Assembly: GCA_003508835.1 (NCBI GenBank)
Contig: PUFA01000143.1
Coordinates: forward strand, 3,869,501-3,933,500
DNA length: 64,000 nucleotides
Reading direction: 5' to 3'
Source: Eonycteris spelaea
Taxonomy: Eukaryota; Chordata; Mammalia; Chiroptera; Pteropodidae
Positions 38,365 to 52,139 of this stretch are shown here, piece by piece. The notes beneath the pieces were generated by a model. The model was not told the origin of the DNA. It did not search any database and saw only the letters and a program-made list of their open reading frames with translations. The translations under genes were made by a program, and so were the position numbers. Position 1 is the first letter of the stretch, and the number at the start of each line of letters is the position of its first letter.

Positions 38365-40110
38365 CTAGAGAAAAATTACATTAAAATATTAGCATATACT
38401 TCCTTCTAAACTCCATAAAGGTTACTGTAAAATTCCTTTGATATACTTTTAGTTAAAATTCAAAATTTTTCAGAAAAAAAGTTCAATTAAAGCTGAATAA
38501 AATGGAAGTCATTTCTTCTCATTTCAAAATTTCAGAATTGATACCACTCAAATAGAATTCAGCTTAAACTCATACAGTAAGAACAGATCTATGGAAAGTT
38601 AGGTCTTGCTTCTCAAATATTACTGTAGGAATATAAATTAATATGATCTTTTCAAAGAGCAACTTGATAAATCTTATCACATCCTTTTAAAAATATGTAT
38701 GCCAATTTCTAATAAATGTTAAAAAGCTCATGTACTTTGATCCAGCACTGAAATTCTGACTAAGTGAGATAATGGCAGAATTGCAAAGAGGTGTTTGTAA
38801 GGATGTTCATTTAGCATTATTCTTGATGATGAAATAATAGAAACAACTTAAATGTCCTTCAAAGGGGCCATAGAGAGACCAGTTATGACAGTCTTCAAAC
38901 AGGTGTCTGTCTATAGCACGGGTCATTTTATGGAATCAATTTCAGATTAACTTCCAATATGGACATTTTCCCTAAAGCTCAACTACATGGAAACATGACT
39001 GTGCTGGTGCTCCTTTCTCATCTACCTCTTTCATGATTATCCTTCTCTTGCTTAACAAAAGAAAGACAAATACACCATTTCCTCTCCTCCCTTTTACGTA
39101 GTTTATTATCTCAGGGTATAAAGACCTTTGAAGCCCCAAAGCGATAATTTAAAATAGCGACATATATGTTGAAAGAGTAAAGGTAATGACTGAATAATAA
39201 ATCTTTTCATAAGTCTGAATGGTTTCCAATTCTTTGTTTCATAAAAATCTAAGAAAAGCTAATCAAACTGTCAACTAACAGATCATTAAAAATAATTTTG
39301 ATAAACACATGCAAAAACTGAGAAAAAAATATATAAGGATCTCAAACACAAATTTCCTTGAATATAATAGACCATAAGCTGTATGACGCATTCACAACCA
39401 AATATGTTAAATGTGGGAAAATGTGCATTTTGAATTTTCAAATATGGCACTTGTTATTAGTGAAAAAGGTTTTTTTTAAGTACTAAAATCTAATAAAAAA
39501 AATAGGAATTCTAACCACATAATTTGACTTTTTCATGTGTAATATAAAATGTTATATTTATTTATATGTTGTAGGTGGTAATGAATATAATGTGCCCTAA
39601 TAACAAATGTTATGATAACTCGGCACGGAAGAAACCTTTAAACACATAGACCCTTTGTTGCAAAGACATAGATAGGGTTATAAGTAAAAACATAAGCATA
39701 AAAGCATAATATTTTAGGATAAAAAAAGAGTAAAGGGTATGGAGTAGTAATAATAATTTCCAGTAAAAAAACTATTTTAAAGCTGATGATGCTGAAATAT
39801 AAAACTACTGTACTATTTATGTTCTACTGAATACATTTCTTTCAAGTAACATTACCAGTTTTATTTTAAAATGTCACCATTTACAACATACCAGAAAGCT
39901 AAAAGAAAAATTTTCTTGGTCAACTCTAAAGTTTGAACAAAGGTACATTGTTTAATGTCTCCCTCCCCTCACAAGGTAAATGAATAAAACTGTTTTAAGA
40001 CTACTAATTGTAATATATTCACATAATTTAGTAATATGTATACATTAAAATTAGATCAATCAGGTATATATACCAACATAAAAGATATCTAATATGTTCA
40101 GTTCTTTTTA
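38365..40110. other. Intron, nothing recognised
   Basis: About 1.7 kb AT-rich sequence without identifiable exon or repeat. Confidence 0.35.
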
Positions 40111-40114
40111 AAAG

Positions 40115-41395
40115 CAAATCACAGGTGACTTCAGAAACATGGGCAGACAGTGACAGACATCCCCAGATCTCTCCCATTGAAACAACAGTAAGCTGAACAT
40201 CTAAAAACAAAAACACCAAAACTGCATACCAGCACATCTGAGCATGGGATCTGTGCGTAAGAGCTACCACAGGTCACAACCCCGGTGTCGGGTGGTGGAC
40301 TGGGAGAAATAAAGAAGTTGTTCTCTTGTAGCAGGAGCTCCCTGTAGGAGGAGGGGGAGAGGAGGAGCGGCAAGTTCCCTGAACAACCCTGCCTGGGAAA
40401 GCTGTGAGCTCCCTGCGGCCAGCCGGTGGCAGGGTCCAGTCATCAGGGAAGAAAGCAGAGAAGCAGGACTGGGACATAGAGAAACAACAGTTGAGTTTTA
40501 CCGGCCGTAACTGTAAAACCAGTCTGAGCTGCAGTCCCTAAATCCCAACTCAGAAGGCTCCTCCGCTATACTCTCCGAGACCGAATACCGCAGAGCTCCA
40601 GGGGCTCTGCAAATGCTACCAAAACTGTTGCTAATACTGACAGGGGCTGAAACTGAGAGTAGCAAGTGTGATTAAAACCTACAAGAAAATAAAAGATGTT
40701 AGGCTTCATATAAAAGCTTAAATAGTGCACCTAAACTAGTAAAGGTTTAGATACCACCTACTGGAAACCAAAAGAAAAGTGTCTTCTTTGCAGCAGGCTA
40801 AAGACAGACCTTATATAATAAATCTTTCTTTCTGGAAAAACAACAGGAATATACTCCCATTAATGCCCAGGTGGAGAAATAGTCCATTAAACACATGAAC
40901 AACCAAGGTGACAAGGCACCTCTGAAAGAAAGAGAAAAATCTTACAGATATAGAAATATGCAACTTAAATGACAGAGAATTCAGGATGGTACTTCTAAAA
41001 ACACTGAATGAGATCCAAAATAATTCATATCAACAATTCCAGGAATTGAAAAAACAGCTAGATTAGCAGAATGAGTTTTTTTAGCAAAGAGACTGAAACC
41101 CTCAAAAAGAACCAAATAGAACTTCTGGAGATGAACAACACCCTGAAAGAGGTGAAAAATGAAGTAGCAAGCTAGGGAAATAGAGTTGACCAAATGGAGG
41201 AAAGGATCAGTAATATTGAAGACAGAAATCTAGAAATAAATCAGAAGGAAGAACAGAGAAATTGAAGAATGAAAACTAATTAAAGAAATACAAGAACTAG
41301 CTGATATCATCAGGAAAGAAAACAGAAAAATGGGCATTCCCAAAGGGAAGAAAAAGGAGAGGGATTAGAAAGCATTTTCAGATAAATAAAAAGCA
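40115..41395 (+). mobile_element. L1 5' fragment, sense
   Basis: Parallel to the first 1.3 kb of the L1 at 13085-19205: 'ctgaacatctaaaa', 'ccagcacatctgagcatggg', 'gccattaatgctcagg'-like text at 40855-40875, and an ORF1 start ('aggatggtacttctaaaaac'). It stops near 41395 in mid-ORF1, so it has a 5' end but no 3' end: either a later deletion or part of a rearranged insertion. Confidence 0.75.
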
Positions 41396-42788
41396 AATTA
41401 CAGTAAAGCATAGATAATGACCCCATTAACTAAAAAATGAAAATTAGAAAATATAATATGTCTAAGAAAAGTTTAGAAAAGCCAACACTAAAAGTGTTCA
41501 CCACTAGAGAATATGGCTAGGGGAGAGGTTTTGAGTATTTCCTATCCTTTTTTCCTGCTTTAAAATTTCAAAATGAGGATATACAAGATCTCTTAAAACA
41601 GTAAAATCAAGGTACTATTTACAATCGAACCACTGCTGTTTTTAAATTAACAACTTTCTGACCCAGCCTTCTGATAATCTCATGCTAGAATCACATAATC
41701 TCATGCTAGGGAGCCAGATTTTCTCAGGATGGTATAAAATCTGTTTTCCTTAACCTTAGCATGTGTGTGCGCATTGTACAGTCCCCCAATATGCCTGGCT
41801 CTATCATCCTCAAGCTAGAAGGAAAACAGCCTGGTCCTTTCTTCCAAATTCCCATAATATGGACTTCACATCAGACAGAATTAAAGAGAGAATGGGAGTA
41901 CTTTTAGTCAGCCACCACCACCACTAGAGTGAATTATCTATCGTAAAAATCATTTAAATAACAGAACAAGTTCTAAATGGCAAGTCTAAGGTCCAGCCCA
42001 TGAAAGAGATTTCAGTGAAACCACAAAAGATTAATATATACCTGTTCAGAGAACTACAAAACAGAGCACATCTGTCAGCCAAAAGTCAGTTCCAGATGCT
42101 CTGTGCTCAAAGAGAAACACCTCTCAAAAGCTATCTCCTGCCCTCACTGGTCCCATTTAGGTCACCAAAAGAAGGGGACCTGCCTACCTTCTTCTTCTTA
42201 GCATGGGCTAAGAAACACAAACACATTCCACCTTATATTTTGCCTTCTGTAAACAACACTTATTACCATAGTATAATAAAAATGCTTAAGGAATAGGAAA
42301 ATATAATAACAAAGACATGCTATACAGTCACACAGAATAAAATTATTTGATGACAGGTCACTATGCATTCAAAGAATTGACAAAATATATTAAGAATTTT
42401 CAAACACCAAATTTCCTTGACTATAACAGACCAAAGCCTCAGGTCAGGAAGAACTGTTTTAATATACTACTTGCATACGAAAACTGCAAACAGTTATTTT
42501 TATATAATAGTCAAGAACCAGTGGACAGGACAAAAAGGAAATACAGACTTTGGACAGATTTTTGTAGCCTCAGCTGTGTCATCTAAATAATACTTACACC
42601 ATCACTGTGGACTAATTAAGAATGCATGAAAAGCATTTCTCACAGTATTAAATAAATGATGTTGTCATCTACGTTATTTATTTTGTGACAGCAGCAAACT
42701 GCCTAATCAAAAACCCCTCTAATCTTTTCCCCAGAATAACTCCAGGCAGAACTGAAGAGCACTAACTTAGGGGATAAATTTTACCTAC
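41396..42788. other. Intron, unassigned
   Basis: No exon or named repeat. The frames at 42000-42296 and 42347-42586 are open on the plus strand but show no recognisable domain or gene context. Confidence 0.35.
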
Positions 42789-43043
42789 CCAGGACCTCAG
42801 GTGCTTCAAAGGTTTTCTCTTCAATAAATGTGTTGTAGCATTCAAGTGCCGCCAGAAGCATGTCCATCCACTGTAGGGCAGCTCTTAGACTGAATGGCCC
42901 TTCCAAGTCGAAGAGGGTTGGTTGAGCAAGAATGCCTGATGGCTGATCATAGCCAACTCCTCCCCCCTCAAATGTGTTTATGAGAAAGGAAGTATCTTCT
43001 TTCTTGATAATATCTTTCAGCCATAAAGAAGGAGATTTTCTGC
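42789..43043 (-). pseudogene. PRKDC: PRKDC exon-equivalent 5
   Basis: Largest intact exon (255 nt). AG at 43044-43045. It reads [20 protein letters not shown], then [40 protein letters not shown] and [17 protein letters not shown], with donor GTAGGT. Open. Several replacements relative to human, and GYDQ in place of CGQ adds a residue. Confidence 0.93.
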
Positions 43044-43514
43044 CTTAAAAAAAGAAACAAGATTGAAACACACATGTAAATTAACTTTCACATAATTAAA
43101 ATTATTTCATCTAATTACTGTGCCTAATTAAAAATAACATTCCTCAATAATAAAATAACAAAAATTGAAAGTCTGGTAAATCAAAAAATGTAATCAGATC
43201 AGAACAAGACTGATCCTACACAATATTTCAAATGTAATTTTCCATAAAAGTCCCACATAAACTGTCTACCAGAGCAGTAAAATTTCAAAATGATGCATGA
43301 TAATCTTTTTAAAAATCATAGTACTCACAACTTATTTCATTATAATTGCTGCCAAGAAGGTATTTCCACCAAAAGCCATTTACAACAGTTTCTTTAACAT
43401 TCTGAAAATTGTTGGACACCATTTGAATAACTATAAGATTAATGTCTTTCCTTGGCCTTTTTTCTTAAATATTATTTTTTAAAAGAATAATTTAAGGGAT
43501 AAACACAAAAAGAA

Positions 43515-43735
43515 AACTGTGACTCTTAAGTTCCTGTCCTGGCTGTGCTACCTCCCAGCTTTGGGACCTGGTCTCTCTTGTATCTCAGTTTCCTCATCTG
43601 TAAATGAGAATCATAGCAGTATCTACCTCTGAGGTTATTATGAAGATTAAATGAATTGAAGTAGTTAATACCTGAAAAAGTGCTTAGAATAGTATCTACC
43701 ATACAGTAAGTGTAGTGTTTATTAAATAAGAGAGT
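43515..43735 (+). repeat. MIR SINE
   Basis: Contains the MIR core order: 'ctcagtttcctcatctgtaa', 'gaagattaaatgaattgaag' and 'tgcttagaatagtatctacc'. Old and diverged, as expected for this mammal-wide family. Confidence 0.88.
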
Positions 43736-44689
43736 CAAATGATCTGCTTGTTTAAGGTATTTTTCTTTTAGGTATCAATCAATTTCTAAATTAAAAATAT
43801 ATATATAAAATTGTATTTTGTATTTGCTGAAATGAGAGGCTCTGAAAAGTTCAAAGTATTGAGTCTAATGAAGTTAGTGAAGAATCCAAAACAGTACTGT
43901 ATTTCTAAGAAAGTTAGTGAAGAATCAAAGTACTATAATTCTGATGTATTAAGAAATAGTTCTTTTATTGTGTCAAATGAAGTTATATAAGTAAAAGATT
44001 AAAGCTATGTTTTCAGGGTTTGTTTTAGAAAGAAATATTAAACATTCCATTATTTTCACTAAGAACAAAGAAAATAAAACCATAATAATGAGTGAAAATA
44101 ATAAGATATTTCAATTCTACATCAAAGTACTAGCTAAGAGTGATAGAAAAGAATATCAAAATAAAGGACACAAATAGAACAAATAAAAGAACAATACAGG
44201 AATGTAAGTCAGAACAGAGATAAGCCTGAGAAAAATAGGAAAGCACATCTGGAGAGCTGGAAACCTTCCCAACTCTCTACTTCTTGCTCATTTCCTCCTC
44301 ATGATTATGATTATGTCACTCTGGCTTTCTGTTCAACATGCTCCCCATTCATTGAGTCTCAACATTCAGAAGCCCCTGACACATGTCAAAGAGACATATC
44401 TGAACCTGTCGTTTACATTCCATTGACCTGGGTGTTGAGATGTGCCCAGTACCCCAACTCATCATGCAGGACCTCAGGACAGAGGACTGTGATCTAAAGA
44501 AATGCCTAATCCTGTCCCTTAATAATCACTAGAGGAAAAGATACAGAAGAGAAAGGTAGATGCACCATTGGAGGACACTGAAAATGTTAATATTATAAGA
44601 ATTGTATGTTGGTAGCGAGGCAAGGCGCACCTACTACTTGGCATCCTTAGTTTAACAAAAACAATTCTGAGAGGTAGAGCTTGTTTATT

Positions 44690-44715
44690 TCATTTATATA
44701 TATATAGAGAGAGAG
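44690..44715. repeat. (TA)n/(GA)n microsatellite
   Basis: Short TA run followed directly by GA repeats. Confidence 0.75.
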
Positions 44716-44996
44716 TCCATATTAAAGGCAATAGAAATGTCTAGGATCAGTCAAGCTGACATTACTAGAGATCATGTGAGCCAGAGAGCCAGAAACCCAA
44801 ACAGTACAGGATTGTTGTAAAATAGGATTTAACATCCAAAACCAACTTTCTCTAAAAGCTATTAGCAAATATAAAATACTAGTACTGTTTTTTAAACAAT
44901 TCTGAGTTAAAAATACAAATATACATTTGTACTATATAAACAATTATAGTACAGTAGATAAAATATATTATATTTATTATTATATATAATATACAG

Positions 44997-45221
44997 CAAG
45001 GGTCCCCAATGACCAGGCCATTGACCAGTACCAGTCCATGGCCTGTTAGAAACCAAGCTGCACAGGAGGAGGTGAGCAGAGAATGAGTGAGTGAAGCTTC
45101 ATCTGTATTTGCAGCCGCTCCCCAGTATTAGCATCACCACCTCAGCTCCACCATAGATCATCAGGCATTAGATTCTTATAGGAGCACCAGTCCCTGGTGC
45201 CAAAGAGGTTGGGGACCACTG
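44997..45221 (+). mobile_element. hAT-type MITE with 8-bp target duplication
   Basis: Terminal inverted repeats CAAGGGTCCCCAA (left) and TTGGGGACCACTG (right). Internal 'ccatggcctgttagaaacca' and 'ttgcagccgctccccag' match the wording of a common mammalian non-autonomous DNA transposon. Flanks atatacag (44989-44996) and atatgcag (45222-45229) agree at 7 of 8 bases, the hAT signature. It is a short version; the central part of the usual element is absent. Confidence 0.82.
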
Positions 45222-45229
45222 ATATGCAG

Positions 45230-46374
<1,145 letters not shown>

Positions 46375-46646
46375 TTAACTGACCCAAGAGTCTAGAAACC
46401 ATAAAGTTAATTTGCCACACTGATACATGTAGAAACCTCATTAAAAGGCATTCCACTTCTTTTAATGTATTATCATTAGAATAAAATCAAAATGTCACAG
46501 GTTAAATGGGTCCTAAATGCTGCTTACCTTCATTTTTTTTTTTTAGGGAAACATTTAAAAGCATTTCTTAAAAGAACACCACCGTAGTTTCATGTTTCCT
46601 TTTCATTGTACTTCAAAACAAAACAAAAAAAGTTTAAAATCTAAAG

Positions 46647-46831
46647 CAGTGCTTCTCAAAATGTGGTCCCTGGGCCGGCTTCATCAGTGTCATCTGTAAA
46701 TTTGCCAAAAATGCAAATTCTTGGCCCCACCTCAGACCTCCTGAAACAGATTTGAGTGCAGAGTCCAGCAACTCGTGTTTTAATTATACTTCCAATTAAT
46801 TGTGATGCATGCTCAAGTTTGAGAACCAATG
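46647..46831 (+). mobile_element. MER5A-like hAT-Charlie element
   Basis: Ends CAGTGCTTCTCAAA and TTTGAGAACCAATG are near-perfect inverted repeats. The inside ('gccaaaaatgcaaattcttg', 'cagcaactcgtgttttaatt') follows MER5A. Flanks atctaaag (46639-46646) and atttaaag (46832-46839) agree at 7 of 8 bases, as expected for hAT insertion. Confidence 0.88.
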
Positions 46832-47482
46832 ATTTAAAGAGATGTCATAAGTTAATGGTAGGCTCTAGAAGAACTGTTTTTTAAAAAAAGAGGCCATATT
46901 AATAACCAGTCTATAAGGGCCAATGCTTTTGCAGAGTGCCAGATACCAGAGACACCTGCACAGATCTGGAGTGGGAGTTGCATGGCACACCCCCCACCAT
47001 GTCTGAGAATGAGACCTTGCTGTGATAGGAACAGCAGCAAAGACTAGAAATCACTGGTCAATGACCCAGCCTTGGTTTTGAGCAGCTTCGTTTCATAATT
47101 CTATAATTCCATGTCTATCAAAATTCTACTTTCAATACTTCATTTCTTTTTTTTCAAATGTACTCCATAACAGTTCATGCACAAATAACTCCACATAAAT
47201 TTGTGTTCAAATTCATTAAGGTAAAATAAATTCTCAGTTACAAAACTAATTTTTAAATTCTATCTGCTATCCCATTGAGATCAAATTTATACCTTAAGCA
47301 AATCACCTTCAAACATAAAGTTTTTTAATGTCTTTGGAAAACTGACTTTTCATTTACCCACACTCCCTATTTAGAAAATTAATTCTTTATATTTCCACAT
47401 TTTCCTCTCAGGTTCTCCTCTATTAACTGGGAATTATTTTACATTGGAGGAAAAAAAAGGAAAATGAAGCAATATCACCTAC

Positions 47483-47582
47483 CGTGGGCAACGTCGTTTT
47501 TTTGCTTCGTTTAAAGAAATGTGCTTCTTTTCAATGATACGCCTTAAGTGATCAATGGTATCACAACATTGTTGAATTGTAC
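47483..47582 (-). pseudogene. PRKDC: PRKDC exon-equivalent 3
   Basis: AG at 47583-47584, donor GTAGGT. It reads [20 protein letters not shown], then [13 protein letters not shown]. Human has [20 protein letters not shown]. Open and in phase. Confidence 0.93.
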
Positions 47583-48690
47583 CTGTTCTCAAGTACAAAA
47601 ATTTATTGCCAAAAAAGATATACAGCAGATTATTATTAATAGATTAGTATTATATGTTAATTGGTCTATTTTTTAGAGGTAATTCAACAGTTAATAAAAC
47701 CCTCAGAATATAAAATTTAAATAAATTATTTACATTACATGTCCAAAACCAAAACCAAAATCCATATTCCAGACTGAAAGATACTATGATGCATTCACAT
47801 ATATAGCAATACCACACCTAATGAGAAACTGCTCCCCTAGTCCTCCAGCAGGCCAAAGCATAGTCTCATGGATTTGAGATGGAAGAGACTTTGCAAGTAT
47901 TACAAAACCCACATACCAGGCAAGAGCCTATGCACCTCATTTAAAGCTTTTATTTAAATTGAGTTTAAGTTCCTCCCCTTTTTATGTAGGTTCAACTATA
48001 TTACAGCTTAATAATACAGCCACTATAGAAGGAAAACATAAATAAAACAGTAACACTATACATAGATGTCTAGGGTTATTTATGAAAGGGGCCTTACATA
48101 ACTTATTTTAATCTCTGTTACCAACGAAGTCCCTTTCTGTTTTTTTAAATAGCAGTTTTTAAGACGTCGAGATAAACAAGGCAATATTAAGCTATTTGAT
48201 GGCAAGAAATACATTTTAAGCACTTTTACCCATCATAGGCTATCAACATGAAGGAAAATAGAGCTCAGTCTTTTTAAAAAAATAAACAGAAACCAAAAAC
48301 TGGATAAGTGAAAGAGAAGTTCTGCTATCACACTACGTGACCTAGATCAGTTGTTTACATTCTCTGGATTTCTGTGCCCTGACTAGAGTAGAGACTGAAT
48401 AGGGAGATCTCTAAGAAGTCTTCTGGCTCAATAATTCCATGATGTTTCTAATAGCTTCTGGACAGAACTTAATGTAAAGACTATCATTTATTATTCCCTT
48501 AGCTACTTTAGCCTATTTCTGACCTAATTCTTTTTTTTATTTCTTAATTATGGTGAAAAAAGCTTTAACACAATCTTGTAATGACCTTCTCCTCTCTAAA
48601 TTCTTTTGAGTTAAGAAACAATGATCATACCTCAGTGGTTATTACATCCAGCTTTTTTACACTGTACAATCTGTACATTTTCACATTTTG
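47583..48690. other. Intron, unassigned
   Basis: About 1.1 kb, no recognised element. Confidence 0.35.
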
Positions 48691-48727
48691 TGTCAAAATA
48701 GCAACTGGCTAGTTTCATTGGAAGTCA

Positions 48728-48925
48728 AAATAAAATTGTCCCATTTGCCATGAGCAGGTAACTGACCAACCAGAGGTCCAACCTCAGTATCCACCAAGGA
48801 TAGATACATGGTGTTCTTAACCCACCATAAAATTGACCTATCTGCCCTGGGCAGGATCTCTGACCAACTAGGAGTCAACCTCAGTGGCCACCAGAAATAC
48901 ATGATCTTAGAGGAGGAGGACATGA
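48728..48925. repeat. Imperfect tandem duplication, about 97-bp unit, origin unknown
   Basis: The text from 48730 (ataaaattgtcccat, then tgaccaaccagaggtccaac and ctcagtatccacca) recurs from 48827 (ataaaattgacctat, then tgaccaactaggagtcaacc and tcagtggccacca). Roughly three quarters of positions agree. It could be part of an unnamed LTR or other old element; a minus-strand frame spans it (48693-49106). Confidence 0.7.
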
Positions 48926-49127
48926 CAGATTCTTTTACAAACTGCATTTGAGGCACAGCAGGGGCATATCTCCCCTTTATGTTTATCGCCCTAAACAGGA
49001 GATGTGAGAAAAGCATACTGCCCTTGAGAGAGAATGAGCTGAGGCTTAACCTCTGAGTGAAAAAGCTCTTAAGGACTTGTGAGGCAAAAAGAATTGGCAT
49101 GCACACTGAAGCTCTGATAAGACCTAC

Positions 49128-49222
49128 CTAAGGATTTCTCATCTGTATGTCCTAAGGCCAGACTTTCCATATATGTAACCAAGGCTTCAAACACAAACTG
49201 TTCTACCAGATACTCTTCTTCC
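49128..49222 (-). pseudogene. PRKDC: PRKDC exon-equivalent 2
   Basis: AG at 49223-49224, donor GTAGGT. It reads [20 protein letters not shown], then [11 protein letters not shown]. Human has [20 protein letters not shown]. Open. Confidence 0.93.
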
Positions 49223-51390
49223 CTGTAAAATAAAGAATATTAATCCTCACCTAAGAAAACAATAAAGCAGAAATGACAAGAAAAAAAAAGTAATGTTATT
49301 AAAGAATACATATATTAAATTTGTTTTTTAAAAATAGTTCCAATATTCTAAAACATAAAACAAAAATACTTCTCAAAGAAGAAAACTTCCTCGTGAGTAG
49401 TCCAAAGACTACCTATACTGAAAGAGGCAGCACTGGTTTTTTTTTCTTTACACACTGTTTTCTCTTCTAACATTTGAGCAATTGCTCATAGCACAAAACC
49501 TTAGAATTCTTGATCTAAACACACTTCCACATATCTCATTAAGATTAAATGTAGTAGAAAAGATCTGATACTGTATCCACATTCTCTTAAAATAAGGAAT
49601 TTTAATAGCTTTCAATCTATCCAAAAAATAAATCAAAACCAAGAGTAAATTCTAAGCCTTTTACAAGAATAACCAGTACATGTAAATAATTCGATTAGCA
49701 ATATCTGTGTACCATCCACTTATACAGAATAAACTCATTGGCCAAGGACAAAGGCCAGTTCTCTCATTGAAAAATATGTTCTTTAATAAAATAGGACAGT
49801 AAATGACAAAGTGACAAAATGACAGGTACAGGCACTAAGTCTCATAGGAGTTCAGAGAAAACTAAGAGTTAAACTTTCTAGTTGTGCGATGGAGTGCTGG
49901 GTCACTGTACCACCCACTGGGAAGGTGCACTTTCTTGGACACACAGAACCAGAGTGTGGTGCTAGAGGATGCGGAGGACTAGAACAAGAATTGCAAACTG
50001 GTATTTGGTTTGGCAGGAATATTATTCTAATTTGTTTGTTTAACTGAATCCCAAGAGAGGTAGGGACTCTCAGGGTTCCACAAGATCCACATCTCCCCCA
50101 ATGTTCACACCCAAATCTGACACTGAAAATAAAGGATATTATCAATAAATGAATAATATGGGCAAAGATATGGAAGCAAGATGAAAACACAGGAGTCGGC
50201 AAGCAAACTGGCCAAACTAGAAGATTCATTTGTAAGGGCAATTTGTAATAAGACTGCAAAGTTGGAGTTGAAATGTAGAGATCTTCAAGGGTCAGATTAA
50301 GTACAAGCATTTTTATCTTAGATACAAAAACCAATTAAAGTAAAATGATAAAGATATAACATAACAAAATGGTACTCTAAAACCATGTTCTCCAAAGAAA
50401 GATGTGTAGAACAGTCCATTAGTATGTAGAAAGGAAACACTGGAACTTGTATTTATATTATTCAACATGTAAGATCTCAAAAATATATCTCTCATGCAAC
50501 TTTTCTCAAAAAGCCACTTAGAATGTGGTCAAAAATGAGAACATCCAAGAAAGAAAATAAAAGGAAAAAAGGAAATAGAAGACCAAATAAGGAAGGGGAA
50601 CACCCAATAGGAATATCAAGGAGATCCAGACATGGTAGGCAAGCAGGGACCCAAGAAAAAGACTTGTTGACAGCTGTCTCAAACAGGATATACAGAATGG
50701 GTTTTTCAACTTGAACATAAGACCCAGTTTAGCCTAACCCAAATTCCTCTGTTTGGGAACTTGGCGTACCTATCAGGCCTACCATGACCATGTGCTGTTA
50801 AGTTTTTCTCCTGATCATGTTGAGCCTGGATCAGCTGACAGTGCTCATTTATCCCACAAGAGAATAGTGCTTTGACCTGCCCTCAAAGATGAGGGTAGGC
50901 CACTGAGAACTAAGAAGCAGATATTAATAGGCAGTCCACACCCTCTGACAATATTTCTCCAAGATGTCAGATGCCAATCTATTTCACACCATTTCTGGAC
51001 AGCTCTGCTTCACAGGACTAATGATGGACCTTGTCAATGTACTGTAATTCCTTGGAACAGTCATGTGTAATCTCTCAGAAAAGCTTAAGCCAGTTTCCAT
51101 TCAGCAGTCTCCCAGGATCCTTCACCTAACAGTGAAAACACTGCTACAATCCTTTACACAGTTGTGTCTACGCTTTCTATCTGCCTCCTGAAACTCAAAG
51201 TATGCCCTTTAGGATAAAATTAAAAAATAATGAAACAAAAAAGAGCAATGGAACAAGTAACATAAAAGTCAGGAAAATGATTAATTCAGGAGTGGAGAAT
51301 ATTGATAATATTCTGTTTATTAACCTACATGGTAAAAATGCAAAGCCTTCTTTATTATTATTCTGTAAAATTCACACATTTTTAAAACTG
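49223..51390. other. Intron, unassigned
   Basis: First part of the 12.9-kb intron. The minus-strand frame at 49852-50334 (160 codons) shows no domain I recognise and no splice or promoter context; treated as chance. No named repeat found. Confidence 0.35.
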
Positions 51391-51400
51391 AGGCATTATG

Positions 51401-51644
51401 GTCTACGGCCATGCCACACTAATCAAATCTGATCCCGTCTGATCTTGGATGGTAAGCAGGTTTGGGCCTGGTTAGTACTTGGGTGGGAGACCACCTAGGA
51501 AGACCAGGGGCTGTAGGCTTAAAAATTAAAAAATAAGGGATTGTAAGCTGACAAGGTCCTTGCAATCAGTGAGGTCAACCAAGGGTTGCCTCGAAAATAA
51601 ATAAATAGATAAATAATAAAAATACATTTAAAAAAATAAAATTA
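51401..51644 (+). repeat. 5S rRNA-derived SINE (MEG-R-like)
   Basis: 51401-51520 is 120 bases long and follows 5S rRNA end to end: gtctacggccatgccac at the start, 'gatcccgtctgatcttgga', the internal promoter region with 'aagcaggtttgggcctggtt', 'agtacttgggtgggagacca', and ctgtaggctt at the end. A specific body and an A-rich tail follow. Direct repeats aggcattatg (51391-51400) and agacattatg (51645-51654) flank it. SINEs of this origin are known from fruit bats. Scattered changes from 5S and the flanking duplications argue against a working 5S gene. Confidence 0.9.
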
Positions 51645-51799
51645 AGACATTATGAACATATAATATTAGTTTCAGCTATTACATACTGATTCAAATTTGT
51701 ATAAAAACAGATAATCACCACAATAAGTCAAGTTAATATCTGTCACCATTCAGTTACAAAATTTTTTTTCTGTGGTTAGAACTTTTAAGATCTACTCTT

Positions 51800-52084
51800 G
51801 GAAGGGTGGCTCCACAGTGTAGTAGTTAGCACATCTGCTTTACACGCAGAAAGTCCTGGGTTCGTACCGCAGGTAGAGCCACTAACCATACCCCGGGGTG
51901 ACAGGCCCCCAGAGTGCACCGGGCATGCCAAGGCCTAGGGACGCCAGGCCCTGGATGCATGCCAAGTGTGTGAGAGGAGATGCCCTGCCTTCAGAGATCC
52001 AGTTCTTAAGGGGAAACAGCAACATCCATAGGTCAGGAGTGGAAGTGGGAGGGGGGGGCGGGATTAAAGAAAGCGGAAAAAAAA
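51800..52084 (+). repeat. tRNA-Val-derived SINE, copy 2
   Basis: Head resembles tRNA-Val(UAC): A box 'tagtagttagca', anticodon arm 'ctgctttacacgcag', B box 'ggttcgtaccg', and a perfect 7-bp acceptor stem (gtggctc/gagccac). The body and A-tail match 11613-11852, with an extra segment of about 40 bases. Perfect 13-bp target duplications, aagatctactctt at 51787-51799 and 52085-52097, show a fairly recent L1-type insertion. Confidence 0.93.
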
Positions 52085-52139
52085 AAGATCTACTCTTATC
52101 AACTTTCAAATATTTAATAGAATATTTTTAACAGTGACC

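Noticed and set aside
42000..42296. 98-aa plus-strand frame
   Set aside because: Intronic, no recognised domain, no sign of constraint visible.
49852..50334. 160-codon minus-strand frame as a gene
   Set aside because: No recognisable domain, no splice or promoter context, and it lies inside a long intron.
51401..51520. Functional 5S rRNA gene
   Set aside because: Scattered substitutions, SINE body and A-tail follow, and target duplications flank it.
51800..51875. Functional tRNA-Val gene
   Set aside because: It is the head of a SINE with A-tail and target duplications; the same unit recurs at 11613.
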